In this document: one piece after another, positions 24,204 to 32,153 of the stretch
How the letters are laid out: every line of letters begins with the position of its first letter
Position numbering within the stretch: the stretch's first letter is position 1
Source of the DNA: Lentzea albida
GTDB taxonomy: Bacteria; Actinomycetota; Actinomycetes; Mycobacteriales; Pseudonocardiaceae
DNA: 64,000 nucleotides
Assembly (NCBI RefSeq): GCF_900111005.1
Contig: NZ_FOFV01000010.1
Span: 124,001 to 188,000 of the forward strand
Direction: 5' to 3'
The notes under the pieces: model-generated
The model's database searches: none
What the model saw: only the letters and a program-made list of their open reading frames with translations
Told to the model about the DNA's origin: nothing
Made by a program: the position numbers and the translations under genes

Positions 24204-25186
24204 CGTACCGGGCGGACCTGCTCCGCGTCGTGCAGAACGTGGTGGCGCCCAACGCCGCCGACGTCGACCAGCACTCCAGGTTCCCCCGCGCGGCCCTGAA
24301 CGCACTGGGCGCGCGCGGGCTCCTCGGCATGACGATCTCCCGCACGGTCGGCGGGGGAGGCCAGGACGTCCGGTCGGCTGGACGGGTCGTCGAGGAGGTC
24401 GCCAGGGTCTGCGGCGCCACGGCTTCCGTGCTCCGCTCGCACTACTCCGCGGCCGCCGTGCTCGACCGCTCGGGCCCGCACCGGCTCCGCGCCGAGATCG
24501 CGGCGGGCCGGCACCTGTCGACGCTGGCCGCCTTCGGTTCGGCCGGTGAGGTGTCGGCCCACGGCGACGTGGTGCAGGTGCGGGCGCGCAAGAGCTGGGT
24601 GATCGCGGCGGGCGAGGCCGACAGCTACGTCTGGTCGTGCGGCCCGGCGCTGTGGCTCGTCCCGGCCGAGGCGCCGGGACTGCTGGTGCCGGCCGACCAC
24701 GCCGGAATGGGCCTGCGGGGGACCGTCGCCACGTGCGTGGAGGCCGATCCCGTGCGGGTGCCGGCGTCGAACCGGCTGTGGGCGGAGGAACTCGCGTTCC
24801 CGTGGTTCATGGTGCTGGGAGCGGCGGTCTCGCTGGGACTGATGGAAGGGTCCCTGGCGGCCGCGATCGGCCACCTCGGCGGCGCGGACCCGCGCACCCG
24901 CCCGGACCTGGCGCGGATGCGGGTGCGCACCGACGCGGTCAGGGTCCTCTACAACGACACGCTGTCCGCCGTAACGTGGCACCCGGAACGGTCGCTCGAC
25001 CGCGTCCGGCTGCTGGCGATCACGGCGACGGAGGCGGCCGTGGCGGTGACGGACCTCGCGATGAAGGTGTGCGGGGACGCGGCCTTCCGCCGGGACCTGG
25101 GCATCGAGCGCCGGTTCCGGGACGCGCGGGCGGCCGCGGCGATCGAGCCGACGGTCGACGCGCTGCTGGAGGCGGTGGAGATCTGA
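24200..25186 (+). CDS. Acyl-CoA-dehydrogenase-like flavoprotein, short
   Basis: At 328 residues it is shorter than the usual 380 or so. The N-terminal helical part includes LNALGARGLLGMTISRTVGGGG and an EEVARVCGATASVLRSHYS stretch as in acyl-CoA dehydrogenases. The middle beta region and the last helices (DLAMKVCGDAAFRRDLGIER, then FRDARAAAA) also match. Sequence usually forming FAD contacts looks reduced, and I cannot point to the catalytic Glu. The GTG overlaps the aldehyde dehydrogenase stop (GTGA), so the two are coupled. A role in CoA-ester or flavin-dependent chemistry in the formate operon is unclear. Confidence 0.7.
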   Translation: MTYRADLLRVVQNVVAPNAADVDQHSRFPRAALNALGARGLLGMTISRTVGGGGQDVRSAGRVVEEVARVCGATASVLRSHYSAAAVLDRSGPHRLRAEIAAGRHLSTLAAFGSAGEVSAHGDVVQVRARKSWVIAAGEADSYVWSCGPALWLVPAEAPGLLVPADHAGMGLRGTVATCVEADPVRVPASNRLWAEELAFPWFMVLGAAVSLGLMEGSLAAAIGHLGGADPRTRPDLARMRVRTDAVRVLYNDTLSAVTWHPERSLDRVRLLAITATEAAVAVTDLAMKVCGDAAFRRDLGIERRFRDARAAAAIEPTVDALLEAVEI

Positions 25187-25190
25187 CGGG

Positions 25191-27875
25191 CTACAGGCGC
25201 CCGCGGACCTCCTCCGCCTTCGGCTCGCCCAGTTCCTCGAACAACGCCACCGACTCGAGCCAGCACTTCTCCGCACCACGCCGGTCACCGAGCCCGTCCA
25301 GCGCCAGACCGAGGTTGTCGAGCGACTCCGCCTGCCCGTAGAGGTCGCCGATCGCCCGGAACGTCTCCAGTGCCCGGTCGACGTACGACACGGCCTGCGG
25401 GAAGTCGAGCAGGCCGCGGTGCACCTCACCGATGTTGTTGAGCAGGATGGCCTCGCTGTACGGGTCCTTGATCTCCTGCCGGATCTCCAGCGCCCGCAGG
25501 TACCGCGCCAGCGCCACGTCGAACCGGCCCGCGTCGGCGTGCAGGAGGCCGATGTTGTTCAGCAGCACCGCTTCCGTGTGGGTGTGGCCGAGCTCGCGGG
25601 CGATCTCGGCGGACTGCTCGTAGCACGCCAGGGCGTCGTCGACCCTGCCCTGCGCCATGTACGCGATGCCGAGGTTGTTGAGGGCCGGTTCCTGCCGCGC
25701 CTTGTCACCGAGCGCGCGGAAGATCGCGATGGCCTGCTGCGCGTGCTCGATCGCCTCGTCGTGCCGCCGGACCTCGCGCAGCGCGATGCCGAGCGTGATC
25801 AGCATCCTGCCCTCGGCCTCGCGGGCGCCGACGGATCGGGCGGCGGCCAGGGCGATCCCGTGCGTGTCGATCCAGTCCGCCCAGTGCTTGCGCAGGTTGA
25901 AGAAGTCCCACAGGCACTGGGCGAGGCTCCATGAGTGCTCCGGCAGGTCGTGCTCGGCAGCCTCGCGCACGGCGGCGACCAGGTTCGCCCGTTCGGTGTC
26001 GCACCACAGCAGAGCGGCGTCCCGGTCGGCGAACGTGCGCGGGTGCACGGACGGGTCCGGCGGCGCGATCTCCAGCTTGCGCTGGGGGTTCAGGCGTTGC
26101 GCGCTCTGCCAGGACGTGTGGACGTACCAGTCGAGCACGCGGCGGCGGGCCAGCGTGCGGGCGGGCGGCGGTTCGGCGGCCGTGACCTGCTCGACGGCGT
26201 ACGCGCGCAGCAGGTCGTGCAGGCCGTAACGGCCGGGAGTGTGCTGCTGCAGCAGGTGTTCGTCGAGCAACGTCTCCAGCAGGTCGCCCGCCTCGTGCGC
26301 GGTCAGCCCGGCGAGGGCGGCGGCGGACTCGGCGGTGACGTCCTCTCCCGGGTGGAGTCCGAGGAGGCGAAACAGACGCCTCTGGTGGTCGGGCAACGCC
26401 TGGTACGAGAGGTCGAACACGCCCCGGACACCGAGACCGCCTCCCCGCTCCAGCTGCGCCACCAGGTCCCGCGTCGTCCACTGTGGACGGCGCGCGAGCC
26501 GTTTGGCGGCCAGCGCCACGGCGATCGGCAGGTGCCCGCACAGCTCCGCGATCCGTTCCGCGGCCTCGCGGTCCGCCTGCACCCGGTCCTCGCCGGCGAT
26601 CCGGGAGAGCAGTGCCAGCGCCTCGCCGGGCGTGAAGACGTCGAGGAAGACGGACTTCACGCCGTCGAGCTGCAACAGGGTGCGGCGGCTGGTGATCAGC
26701 ACCATGCAACCGGGGCCGCCCGGCAGCAACGGCCGCACCTGGTCCTCACCGGCGGCGTTGTCCAGCAGCACCAACGCGCGCTTGCCCGTCAGCCGGTCGC
26801 GGTAGAGCGCGGCGCGTTCCTCGAGCGACTCCGGGATCTGCGCGCCGGGCACGCCGAGCAGGCGCAGGAAGCCCTCCAGCACGGCGGACGGCTCCGCGGG
26901 CAGCTCGTCGGCGTCGAACCCGTGCAAGTCGGCCCACAGTTGCACGTCCGGGTAACGCTGAACGAGCCGGTGTGCCGCCCTGACCGCGAGCTTCGTCTTG
27001 CCGACCCCGGCCATGCCCTCGATCGCGGAGATCACGACCGTGGTCTGCGGACCCGGCTCGCACAGCCGCCGCAGCTCGGCCTCGCGGCCGGTGAACTCGG
27101 CGATGTCCATGGGCAGCTGGCGGTGCGCGTTCAAAGCCGCGGGCGAGGGCACCCGGCTTTCGAGGATCACCTGCTGCAACTGGCGCAACCGCGCGCCCGG
27201 CTCGACGCCGACCTGCTCGACCACGTGCCTGCGCGCCGTCGCGTAGGCCTCCAGCGCCTCGCCGCGACGACCGGAGCGGTCGAGCGCCACCATCAGCTGC
27301 GCCCAGAGCTCCTCGCGCAACGGGTGCAGCGCCGACTCCCGCCGCAGCCGGTCGATCACGTCGTCGAACCGGCCGAGCTCGATCGACGTCCTGGCGTACC
27401 TCTCGACGGCCGTGAGCCTGCGCTCCTGGAGCCGCGTGAACTCGGCGCGCAGCAGCGGCCCCGCGTTCAGCTCGGCGGTCGGGATGCCGTGCCACTTGGC
27501 GAGGGCCTGTCCGAAGAGGTCTGCCGCGGCTGCGGTGTCGTTGTCCGCCAGGGCGTTCTCACCGTCGCGGACGAGCTGGTCGAACGCGTCGAGGTCCAGC
27601 TCGCCGGGCTCGACCACCAGCTGGTAGCCGTGGCCGGGACGGGTGATCAAGCGGTCCCCGAGCACCTTGCGCAACCCTGCGACGTAGGTGCGCAGGTTCG
27701 ACTCGGGTGACACCGGCGGTGAGTCCCAGACCGCCTCCGTCAGCTGTGCGACGCTGACCGCCTCGTTCGCGTGCAGCAACAGCATGGTGAGCACCGCGCG
27801 CTGCCTCGGTCCGCCGAGCTCGAGCAGTGTGCCCGACCGCCGTACCGCCAGCGAGCCGAGCAACAGGAACTCCAC
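25191..27875 (-). CDS. AfsR/SARP-type regulator (OmpR-HTH, BTAD, NB-ARC, TPR)
   Basis: The protein has 894 residues from GTG 27875, which has GAGGAG ten bases upstream; an ATG at 27920 is an alternative. Order: winged HTH (residues about 5-90, GGPRQRAVLTMLLLHANE; SNLRTYVAGLRKVLG), BTAD helices (about 100-245), an NB-ARC ATPase (Walker A GMAGVGKTKLAV; Walker B RALVLLDNA; ITSRRTLL), then TPR repeats with several ALNNLGIAY/LLNNIGLLH units. Such proteins integrate nucleotide and partner signals to activate secondary-metabolite or physiological genes. It converges on the acyl-CoA-dehydrogenase gene. Its targets cannot be told from position. Confidence 0.88.
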   Translation of the reverse strand: MEFLLLGSLAVRRSGTLLELGGPRQRAVLTMLLLHANEAVSVAQLTEAVWDSPPVSPESNLRTYVAGLRKVLGDRLITRPGHGYQLVVEPGELDLDAFDQLVRDGENALADNDTAAAADLFGQALAKWHGIPTAELNAGPLLRAEFTRLQERRLTAVERYARTSIELGRFDDVIDRLRRESALHPLREELWAQLMVALDRSGRRGEALEAYATARRHVVEQVGVEPGARLRQLQQVILESRVPSPAALNAHRQLPMDIAEFTGREAELRRLCEPGPQTTVVISAIEGMAGVGKTKLAVRAAHRLVQRYPDVQLWADLHGFDADELPAEPSAVLEGFLRLLGVPGAQIPESLEERAALYRDRLTGKRALVLLDNAAGEDQVRPLLPGGPGCMVLITSRRTLLQLDGVKSVFLDVFTPGEALALLSRIAGEDRVQADREAAERIAELCGHLPIAVALAAKRLARRPQWTTRDLVAQLERGGGLGVRGVFDLSYQALPDHQRRLFRLLGLHPGEDVTAESAAALAGLTAHEAGDLLETLLDEHLLQQHTPGRYGLHDLLRAYAVEQVTAAEPPPARTLARRRVLDWYVHTSWQSAQRLNPQRKLEIAPPDPSVHPRTFADRDAALLWCDTERANLVAAVREAAEHDLPEHSWSLAQCLWDFFNLRKHWADWIDTHGIALAAARSVGAREAEGRMLITLGIALREVRRHDEAIEHAQQAIAIFRALGDKARQEPALNNLGIAYMAQGRVDDALACYEQSAEIARELGHTHTEAVLLNNIGLLHADAGRFDVALARYLRALEIRQEIKDPYSEAILLNNIGEVHRGLLDFPQAVSYVDRALETFRAIGDLYGQAESLDNLGLALDGLGDRRGAEKCWLESVALFEELGEPKAEEVRGRL

Positions 27876-28184
27876 AGGTCGATCGCTCCTCGATGATCCG
27901 GTCGTTGGGTGCACGGCCATACTCGCGCACTTCTCGACGGCCTGTGCACGCCCTGGGCGAAATCTGTGCACGCCCCCTGTCATCTTTGTGTCCAGATCCG
28001 GTACCTGCGCCGCCGGGCCCGAAAGCTCCTGGGAGTGGGGGTCGGCGCAGTCGCCGGGTCCGGTTCCCCCAGAACCCGGCCGGCGTGTGAAAGTCACCGC
28101 GCACGTCGGCCACCTACCGCAAGACCGGTGGCCCGGGCGGGTCCCCCAGACTGAACCGGGCCACCACCTTGCGGCGGGGGAGGG
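27876..28184. other. Intergenic region upstream of the SARP gene
   Basis: About 310 bases with no convincing gene. It should hold the SARP promoter and the 3' end signals of the TetR transcript. I see no strong operator palindrome. The SARP frame stays open through much of it, so the true start could lie as far upstream as 27920. Confidence 0.4.
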
Positions 28185-28808
28185 TCAGCGCCCCCAGCGG
28201 GCGCGCAGAGTCGCGGTGAAGGCCTCGAACTCGGCCGTCATCGACATCTCGTCCGGGTGGAGCAGCCACTGCTGCTGCAACCCGTCGACCACCGCGATCG
28301 TCATGCGCACGAGCGAACCGACCGGCGCGTCCTGTGAGATCTCACCTCGTGCCTGGCCGGCGTGCACGGCATCGGTCAGCCACCGCCGCAGCCCGGAGTA
28401 GTGCTCCTGCACCCACCCGTGCGCCGGGTGGGCGGGTTCGGTCGCCTCGGCGGCCAGTCGCACGAACAACCCGACGAGGTGCGGCCGCGTCGAGTTGCGC
28501 GCCACCAGGGCACCCAGCGCGTCGAACGCCGCCCAGCCGAGCGGCGGACCGGCGCTCCCGGCGAGGAAGTCGCCGTCCTGCCGGTCGCGTTCCTCCAGCA
28601 CGGCCGTCAGCAGCGCGGCCTTGCTCGGGAAGTGGTGCAGCAGACCGGACTGCGAGAGCCCGGTCCTCGCCGCCACCGCGGCGACCGACGTCCCCTTGAA
28701 CCCGGTCAGCGCGAACAGCTCGGTCGCGACGGCCACAGCCTTGGCCCTGGACTCCTCACCGGACACGTCCACCCGCGACCTGGCCCGGTACCTCGGCGGG
28801 ACCGACAC
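28185..28808 (-). CDS. TetR-family regulator, glycosidase-linked
   Basis: A 207-residue protein starting at GTG 28808. The HTH region has LFALTGFKGTSVAAVAARTG followed by LSQSGLLHHFPSKAALL, the TetR recognition helix. The rest is a helical ligand domain with an Asp/Trp-rich WLTDAVHAGQARGEI segment. It lies nine bases after the GH3 gene on the same strand, so it is co-transcribed. The inverted repeat upstream of the GH3 gene (31166-31183) is a natural autoregulatory site. Confidence 0.88.
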   Translation of the reverse strand: MSVPPRYRARSRVDVSGEESRAKAVAVATELFALTGFKGTSVAAVAARTGLSQSGLLHHFPSKAALLTAVLEERDRQDGDFLAGSAGPPLGWAAFDALGALVARNSTRPHLVGLFVRLAAEATEPAHPAHGWVQEHYSGLRRWLTDAVHAGQARGEISQDAPVGSLVRMTIAVVDGLQQQWLLHPDEMSMTAEFEAFTATLRARWGR

Positions 28809-28817
28809 GGCGTCACC

Positions 28818-31145
28818 TCACTCCTGATCAGCGGGCAGGGTAACGCGGACGTCGCCGAGCCCGCGGGCGATCAGCACCTCTCCGCCGGTCAGCGGGTGCC
28901 AGCCGTCCTGCCAGACGCGCTGGACCCGCGGGTCGCAGGGGACCTCGACGCGCGCGGTCTCGCCTGGAGCGAGGTCGGCGACGGCGAAACCGATGAGGCG
29001 GACAGGCTCGTCGCGAGGACGCAGGTAGACCTGCACGACCTCCCGTCCCGTCCGGTCACCGGTGTTCATGACCTCCGCGGACACCGAGCCGACCAGACCG
29101 TCCACAACGGACAGCTGTGCGGTCCCGTACTCCCAGGTCGTGTAGCCGAGTCCGTGCCCGAACCAGAACAGCGGGTCCGTCGCACCCCGGTAGCCGATCG
29201 CGGTGCCCTCCGAGTAGACCAGTTCGCCGTCGGACGGAACCAGGTTCAGCGCGTCGGCGTCCGCCCGCGGGAACGTCGTTACCAGCCGCCCGGCCGGTTC
29301 GACGTCGCCGAGCAGCGCGGCCGCCACGGCGTCACCGGCCTCCTGCCCCGGTAGCCCGGCCCACAGCACGGCGTCCACCTGGTCGAGCCACGGCATGAGC
29401 ACCGGCGTGGCCGCGTTCACCACGACGACCGTGCGCCGGGCGGCCGCCGCCACCGCCGCGACCAGCGCGTCCTGCTCGCCGGGCAGCGCGAGCGTGGTCT
29501 TGTCGAAGCCCTCGGTCTCCTGCTCCTCGGTGAGGCCGACGACCACGACCGCCACGTCCGCCTCGCGCGCGGCCCGCACCGCGGCGCCGATCGCGTCGGC
29601 GGGGGAGCGGGGGACGGGCTGGGTGATCAGGCCGACCAGCGCGCTGGCGCCGCGGACGCGGGCCGTGATCCGGTCGCCGGGCGACAGCAGGACCTCCGCC
29701 GTCCAGTGCGGCGGCTTGAGCAGCGCCTCCTCGACGATCCCGTCGGCCCACGCCAGGAGCGTGGCGTGCTGCTTCCCGCCGACCTCGACGGTCCACTCGC
29801 CGAACCCGCGCACGCCGATCAGCATCCGCGTGGGCTCGTCCAGCACGACCTCGCCGGACACCTCGATCGACGTGGCGCCCTGCGCCCACCCGCCGTACGC
29901 GGCGAGCTCGGCGATCTCCATGTCGCGGGTCGCGAGCACCTCGCCGTCCGCGTCGAACGTCGTGGCGCGGACGGCCGTCAGCACCCCGGCGCCGGGAGCG
30001 GCGTACCGGAGCCTGACCTCCACACCGTCCACAACGGACACCGCGTTCCCGAGTCGCGAGGTCAGGCCGTCCGCGATGCTGATCACGTGCGGTGGCCGCA
30101 CGCCGGCCGATCCGCCGCCCTGGGCCACCGTGTCGATCGCGTGGCGGCCGATCAGCGCAACGCTGTCGTCCCGCAACGGCAGCACACCGGAGTTCTTCAG
30201 CACGGTCATGCCGCCGGCGGCGAACCTCCGCAGCTGCTCACGGCGGAGCGTGCTGTCCGGCGCGGGCAGGTCCCGCGGCCACGCGCGCTGTTCGCCGAAC
30301 GCCCCGGTCCGCGACGCCAGCAGCAGCAACCGGGCCACGTGGTCGTCGATGGTCGACTCCGCGACCTCGCCCGCCTCCACGGCCGCGACCAGCTTGTCCT
30401 CCCACGGCCCGCCGGGGCCGGGCATGGCGAGGTCGAGGCCGCCGTTCGCGCTCGCCGCCGTGGACTTCGTGGCGAACCAGTCGGACATGAGCAGGCCGTC
30501 GAAGCCCCACTCGCCCCTCAGCACGCCCTCGACGAGTTCGGCGTGCTCGGTCGCGGGGACGCCGTTGACGTTGTTGTAGGCCGCCATGATCGCCCACGGC
30601 GAGGAGTCCTCGACCACGATCTCGAACGGCAGCAGGTAGATCTCGCGCAGGGTCTTCTCGTCGAGCACCATGCTCGCGGTGCGGCGCTCGGTCTCGGACT
30701 CGTTCGCCACGTAGTGCTTCGGCGTCGCGGCGATGCCCTTGTCCTGCAGGCCGCGCACGTAGGCGGCGGCGATCGCGGCCGTGAGCAGGGGATCTTCGCT
30801 GTAGGCCTCGAACAGGCGGCCGCCCAGGGCGGTGCGGTGCAGGTTGATCGTCGGGCCGAGCACGACGTGCACCTGCTGGGCCGCCGCCTCGTCCGCGAGC
30901 ACCTCGCCGACCTCGCGCGCGAGCGCCGTGTCCCAGTGCTGGGCGAGCAACGTGGCGTTCGGCAGGACGCAGGCGATCGTGCCGCCGCGCAGTTCGGCGC
31001 CGCGGACGCCGGTCGGGCCGTCGGACAGCTTCAGCGACGCCAGTCCGATCTCCGGTTCGTCGTGCAGCGCGAAGAGTGCGGAACCGGTCAGCAGCCGGAC
31101 CTTGCGAGGCAGGTCCAGGCGCGCGATCGCCTTCTCGATGTCCAT
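28818..31145 (-). CDS. Glycoside hydrolase family 3 beta-glucosidase-like enzyme
   Basis: The protein has 775 residues from ATG 31145; the frame is open further upstream but that sequence is not coding. The GH3 barrel has KLSDGPTGVRG, LGPTINLHRTALGGRLFEAYSEDP, KHYVANESETERR and the nucleophile Asp in GLLMSDWFATKS near residue 225. After it come a PA14-like insert (GVRGFGEWTVEVGGKQ), the C-terminal sandwich domain (VVVVGLTEEQETEGFDKTTL) and an FnIII-like end. No signal peptide is seen, so it is probably cytoplasmic. It would remove terminal beta-linked glucose or related sugars. A TetR gene follows in the same transcript. Confidence 0.92.
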   Translation of the reverse strand: MDIEKAIARLDLPRKVRLLTGSALFALHDEPEIGLASLKLSDGPTGVRGAELRGGTIACVLPNATLLAQHWDTALAREVGEVLADEAAAQQVHVVLGPTINLHRTALGGRLFEAYSEDPLLTAAIAAAYVRGLQDKGIAATPKHYVANESETERRTASMVLDEKTLREIYLLPFEIVVEDSSPWAIMAAYNNVNGVPATEHAELVEGVLRGEWGFDGLLMSDWFATKSTAASANGGLDLAMPGPGGPWEDKLVAAVEAGEVAESTIDDHVARLLLLASRTGAFGEQRAWPRDLPAPDSTLRREQLRRFAAGGMTVLKNSGVLPLRDDSVALIGRHAIDTVAQGGGSAGVRPPHVISIADGLTSRLGNAVSVVDGVEVRLRYAAPGAGVLTAVRATTFDADGEVLATRDMEIAELAAYGGWAQGATSIEVSGEVVLDEPTRMLIGVRGFGEWTVEVGGKQHATLLAWADGIVEEALLKPPHWTAEVLLSPGDRITARVRGASALVGLITQPVPRSPADAIGAAVRAAREADVAVVVVGLTEEQETEGFDKTTLALPGEQDALVAAVAAAARRTVVVVNAATPVLMPWLDQVDAVLWAGLPGQEAGDAVAAALLGDVEPAGRLVTTFPRADADALNLVPSDGELVYSEGTAIGYRGATDPLFWFGHGLGYTTWEYGTAQLSVVDGLVGSVSAEVMNTGDRTGREVVQVYLRPRDEPVRLIGFAVADLAPGETARVEVPCDPRVQRVWQDGWHPLTGGEVLIARGLGDVRVTLPADQE

Positions 31146-31165
31146 GCCCCGAGCACACCAGAACC

Positions 31166-31183
31166 ACCGACCGTGTGGTCGGT
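31166..31183. promoter_or_regulatory. TetR operator upstream of the GH3 gene
   Basis: ACCGACC-GTGT-GGTCGGT is a perfect inverted repeat 21 bases upstream of the GH3 start and about 100 bases upstream of the divergent SARP gene. ACCGACC/GGTCGGT half-sites are common in TetR operators. It would let the downstream TetR control the operon. Confidence 0.7.
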
Positions 31184-31286
31184 CGGTATATGTGCCTGTT
31201 ACCGCTCGGTTATCTCGCGGTGATGTGACGCGGCGCGGCACACCCGTGGCACGCCTCTTCCTGTGTCCACGGGGAGGGGAATGGTG

Positions 31287-31988
31287 ATGAAGGTCGAGGT
31301 GCGGCTGCTGGGGCCGCTCGAAGTGCGCGGACCGAACGGACCGGTGCACTTCACCGGGGCGCGGCGGCGGGCCGTGTTCGCGTTGCTGGCGTTGAGGACC
31401 GGCCGTCTGGTGTCGAGATCGGCGCTGGTCGACGGCCTGTGGGGCGAGGACGTGCCGCCGACGGGCACCAAGACGCTGCAGGGGCACGTGGCGAAGGTCC
31501 GTCGGGCGCTGGAACTGGCCGGGGCCGACGGCGTGGTGCTGACGCGCGAACCCGGCTACCTGCTCGACGTGACGCAGGTCGTCGTCGACGTCGAGGAGTT
31601 CGACGAACACCTGCGCCGCGGCCGGTACGCGGAGGCGATCGCCCTGCACCGCGGTGATCCGCTGGCGGACTGCCCCGTCGAGGGCTGGGCGGACGCGGAG
31701 GTCGTGCGGCTGCGGGAGGCGCTCGCGTTCGCGGAGGAGAACCACGCGGCGGCGTTGTGCCTGGACGGCCGGTACGCCGAGGCGATCGCCCAGCTGGAAC
31801 GGCTCGTCGCGCTGTACCCGCTGCGGGAGTCGTTGTGGGAGCTGCTGATGGAGGCCCAGCACCGGGCGGGCCGCGCCGGTGACGCGTTGCGGACGTATCG
31901 GCGGGTGCGCGCGCTGCTCGTCGAGGAGTTCGGGCTGGAGCCCGGTTCGGCGTTGCGGCGCAGGGAGGCGGCGGTGCTGGCCGGCTGA
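31287..31988 (+). CDS. Short SARP regulator (HTH + BTAD only)
   Basis: The protein has 233 residues from ATG 31287, with GGGGAGGGGA just upstream; in-frame ATG 31281 and GTG 31284 are alternatives. An OmpR-type winged HTH (VEVRLLGPLEVRGPNGPVHF; LVSRSALVDGLWGEDVP; LQGHVAKVRRALE) is followed by the BTAD helices (LYPLRESLWELLMEAQHRAG). It lacks ATPase and TPR parts, as in small pathway-specific SARPs. It is divergent from the GH3/TetR operon and ends in a strong terminator stem. Targets unknown. Confidence 0.88.
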   Translation: MKVEVRLLGPLEVRGPNGPVHFTGARRRAVFALLALRTGRLVSRSALVDGLWGEDVPPTGTKTLQGHVAKVRRALELAGADGVVLTREPGYLLDVTQVVVDVEEFDEHLRRGRYAEAIALHRGDPLADCPVEGWADAEVVRLREALAFAEENHAAALCLDGRYAEAIAQLERLVALYPLRESLWELLMEAQHRAGRAGDALRTYRRVRALLVEEFGLEPGSALRRREAAVLAG

Positions 31989-32030
31989 GGCGCTGTGGCC
32001 CGTGTCGGGGGTGCGGGCCACAGCGCCTCA
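31986..32030 (+). terminator. Strong stem-loop terminator of the short SARP gene
   Basis: TGAGGCGCTGTGGCCCG and CGGGCCACAGCGCCTCA pair over 17 bp with an 11-base loop. The TGA stop codon of the SARP gene is the first part of the stem. Confidence 0.85.
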
Positions 32031-32073
32031 GCTCGCGGACGGCGCTTCCCCCTCGGAGGCGCCGGCCTGGGGT

Positions 32074-32109
32074 GATCGCGGCACGCCCTGGGGGGTGCGT
32101 GCCGCGATC
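32074..32109 (-). terminator. Stem-loop terminator of the frameshifted regulator
   Basis: GATCGCGGCACGC and GCGTGCCGCGATC form a 13-bp perfect stem with a 10-base loop, about 45 bases after the stop codon of the leftward gene. Confidence 0.75.
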
Positions 32110-32153
32110 CGGTCTCATGGTGCCGGTCGGCGGTGGTCAGGCGGTGGTCAAGA

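Noticed and set aside
28818..32021. 1067-residue reading of the GH3 gene extending upstream
   Set aside because: The extra part before ATG 31145 is shadow sequence opposite the SARP gene and crosses the operator; GH3 homology begins at 31145.
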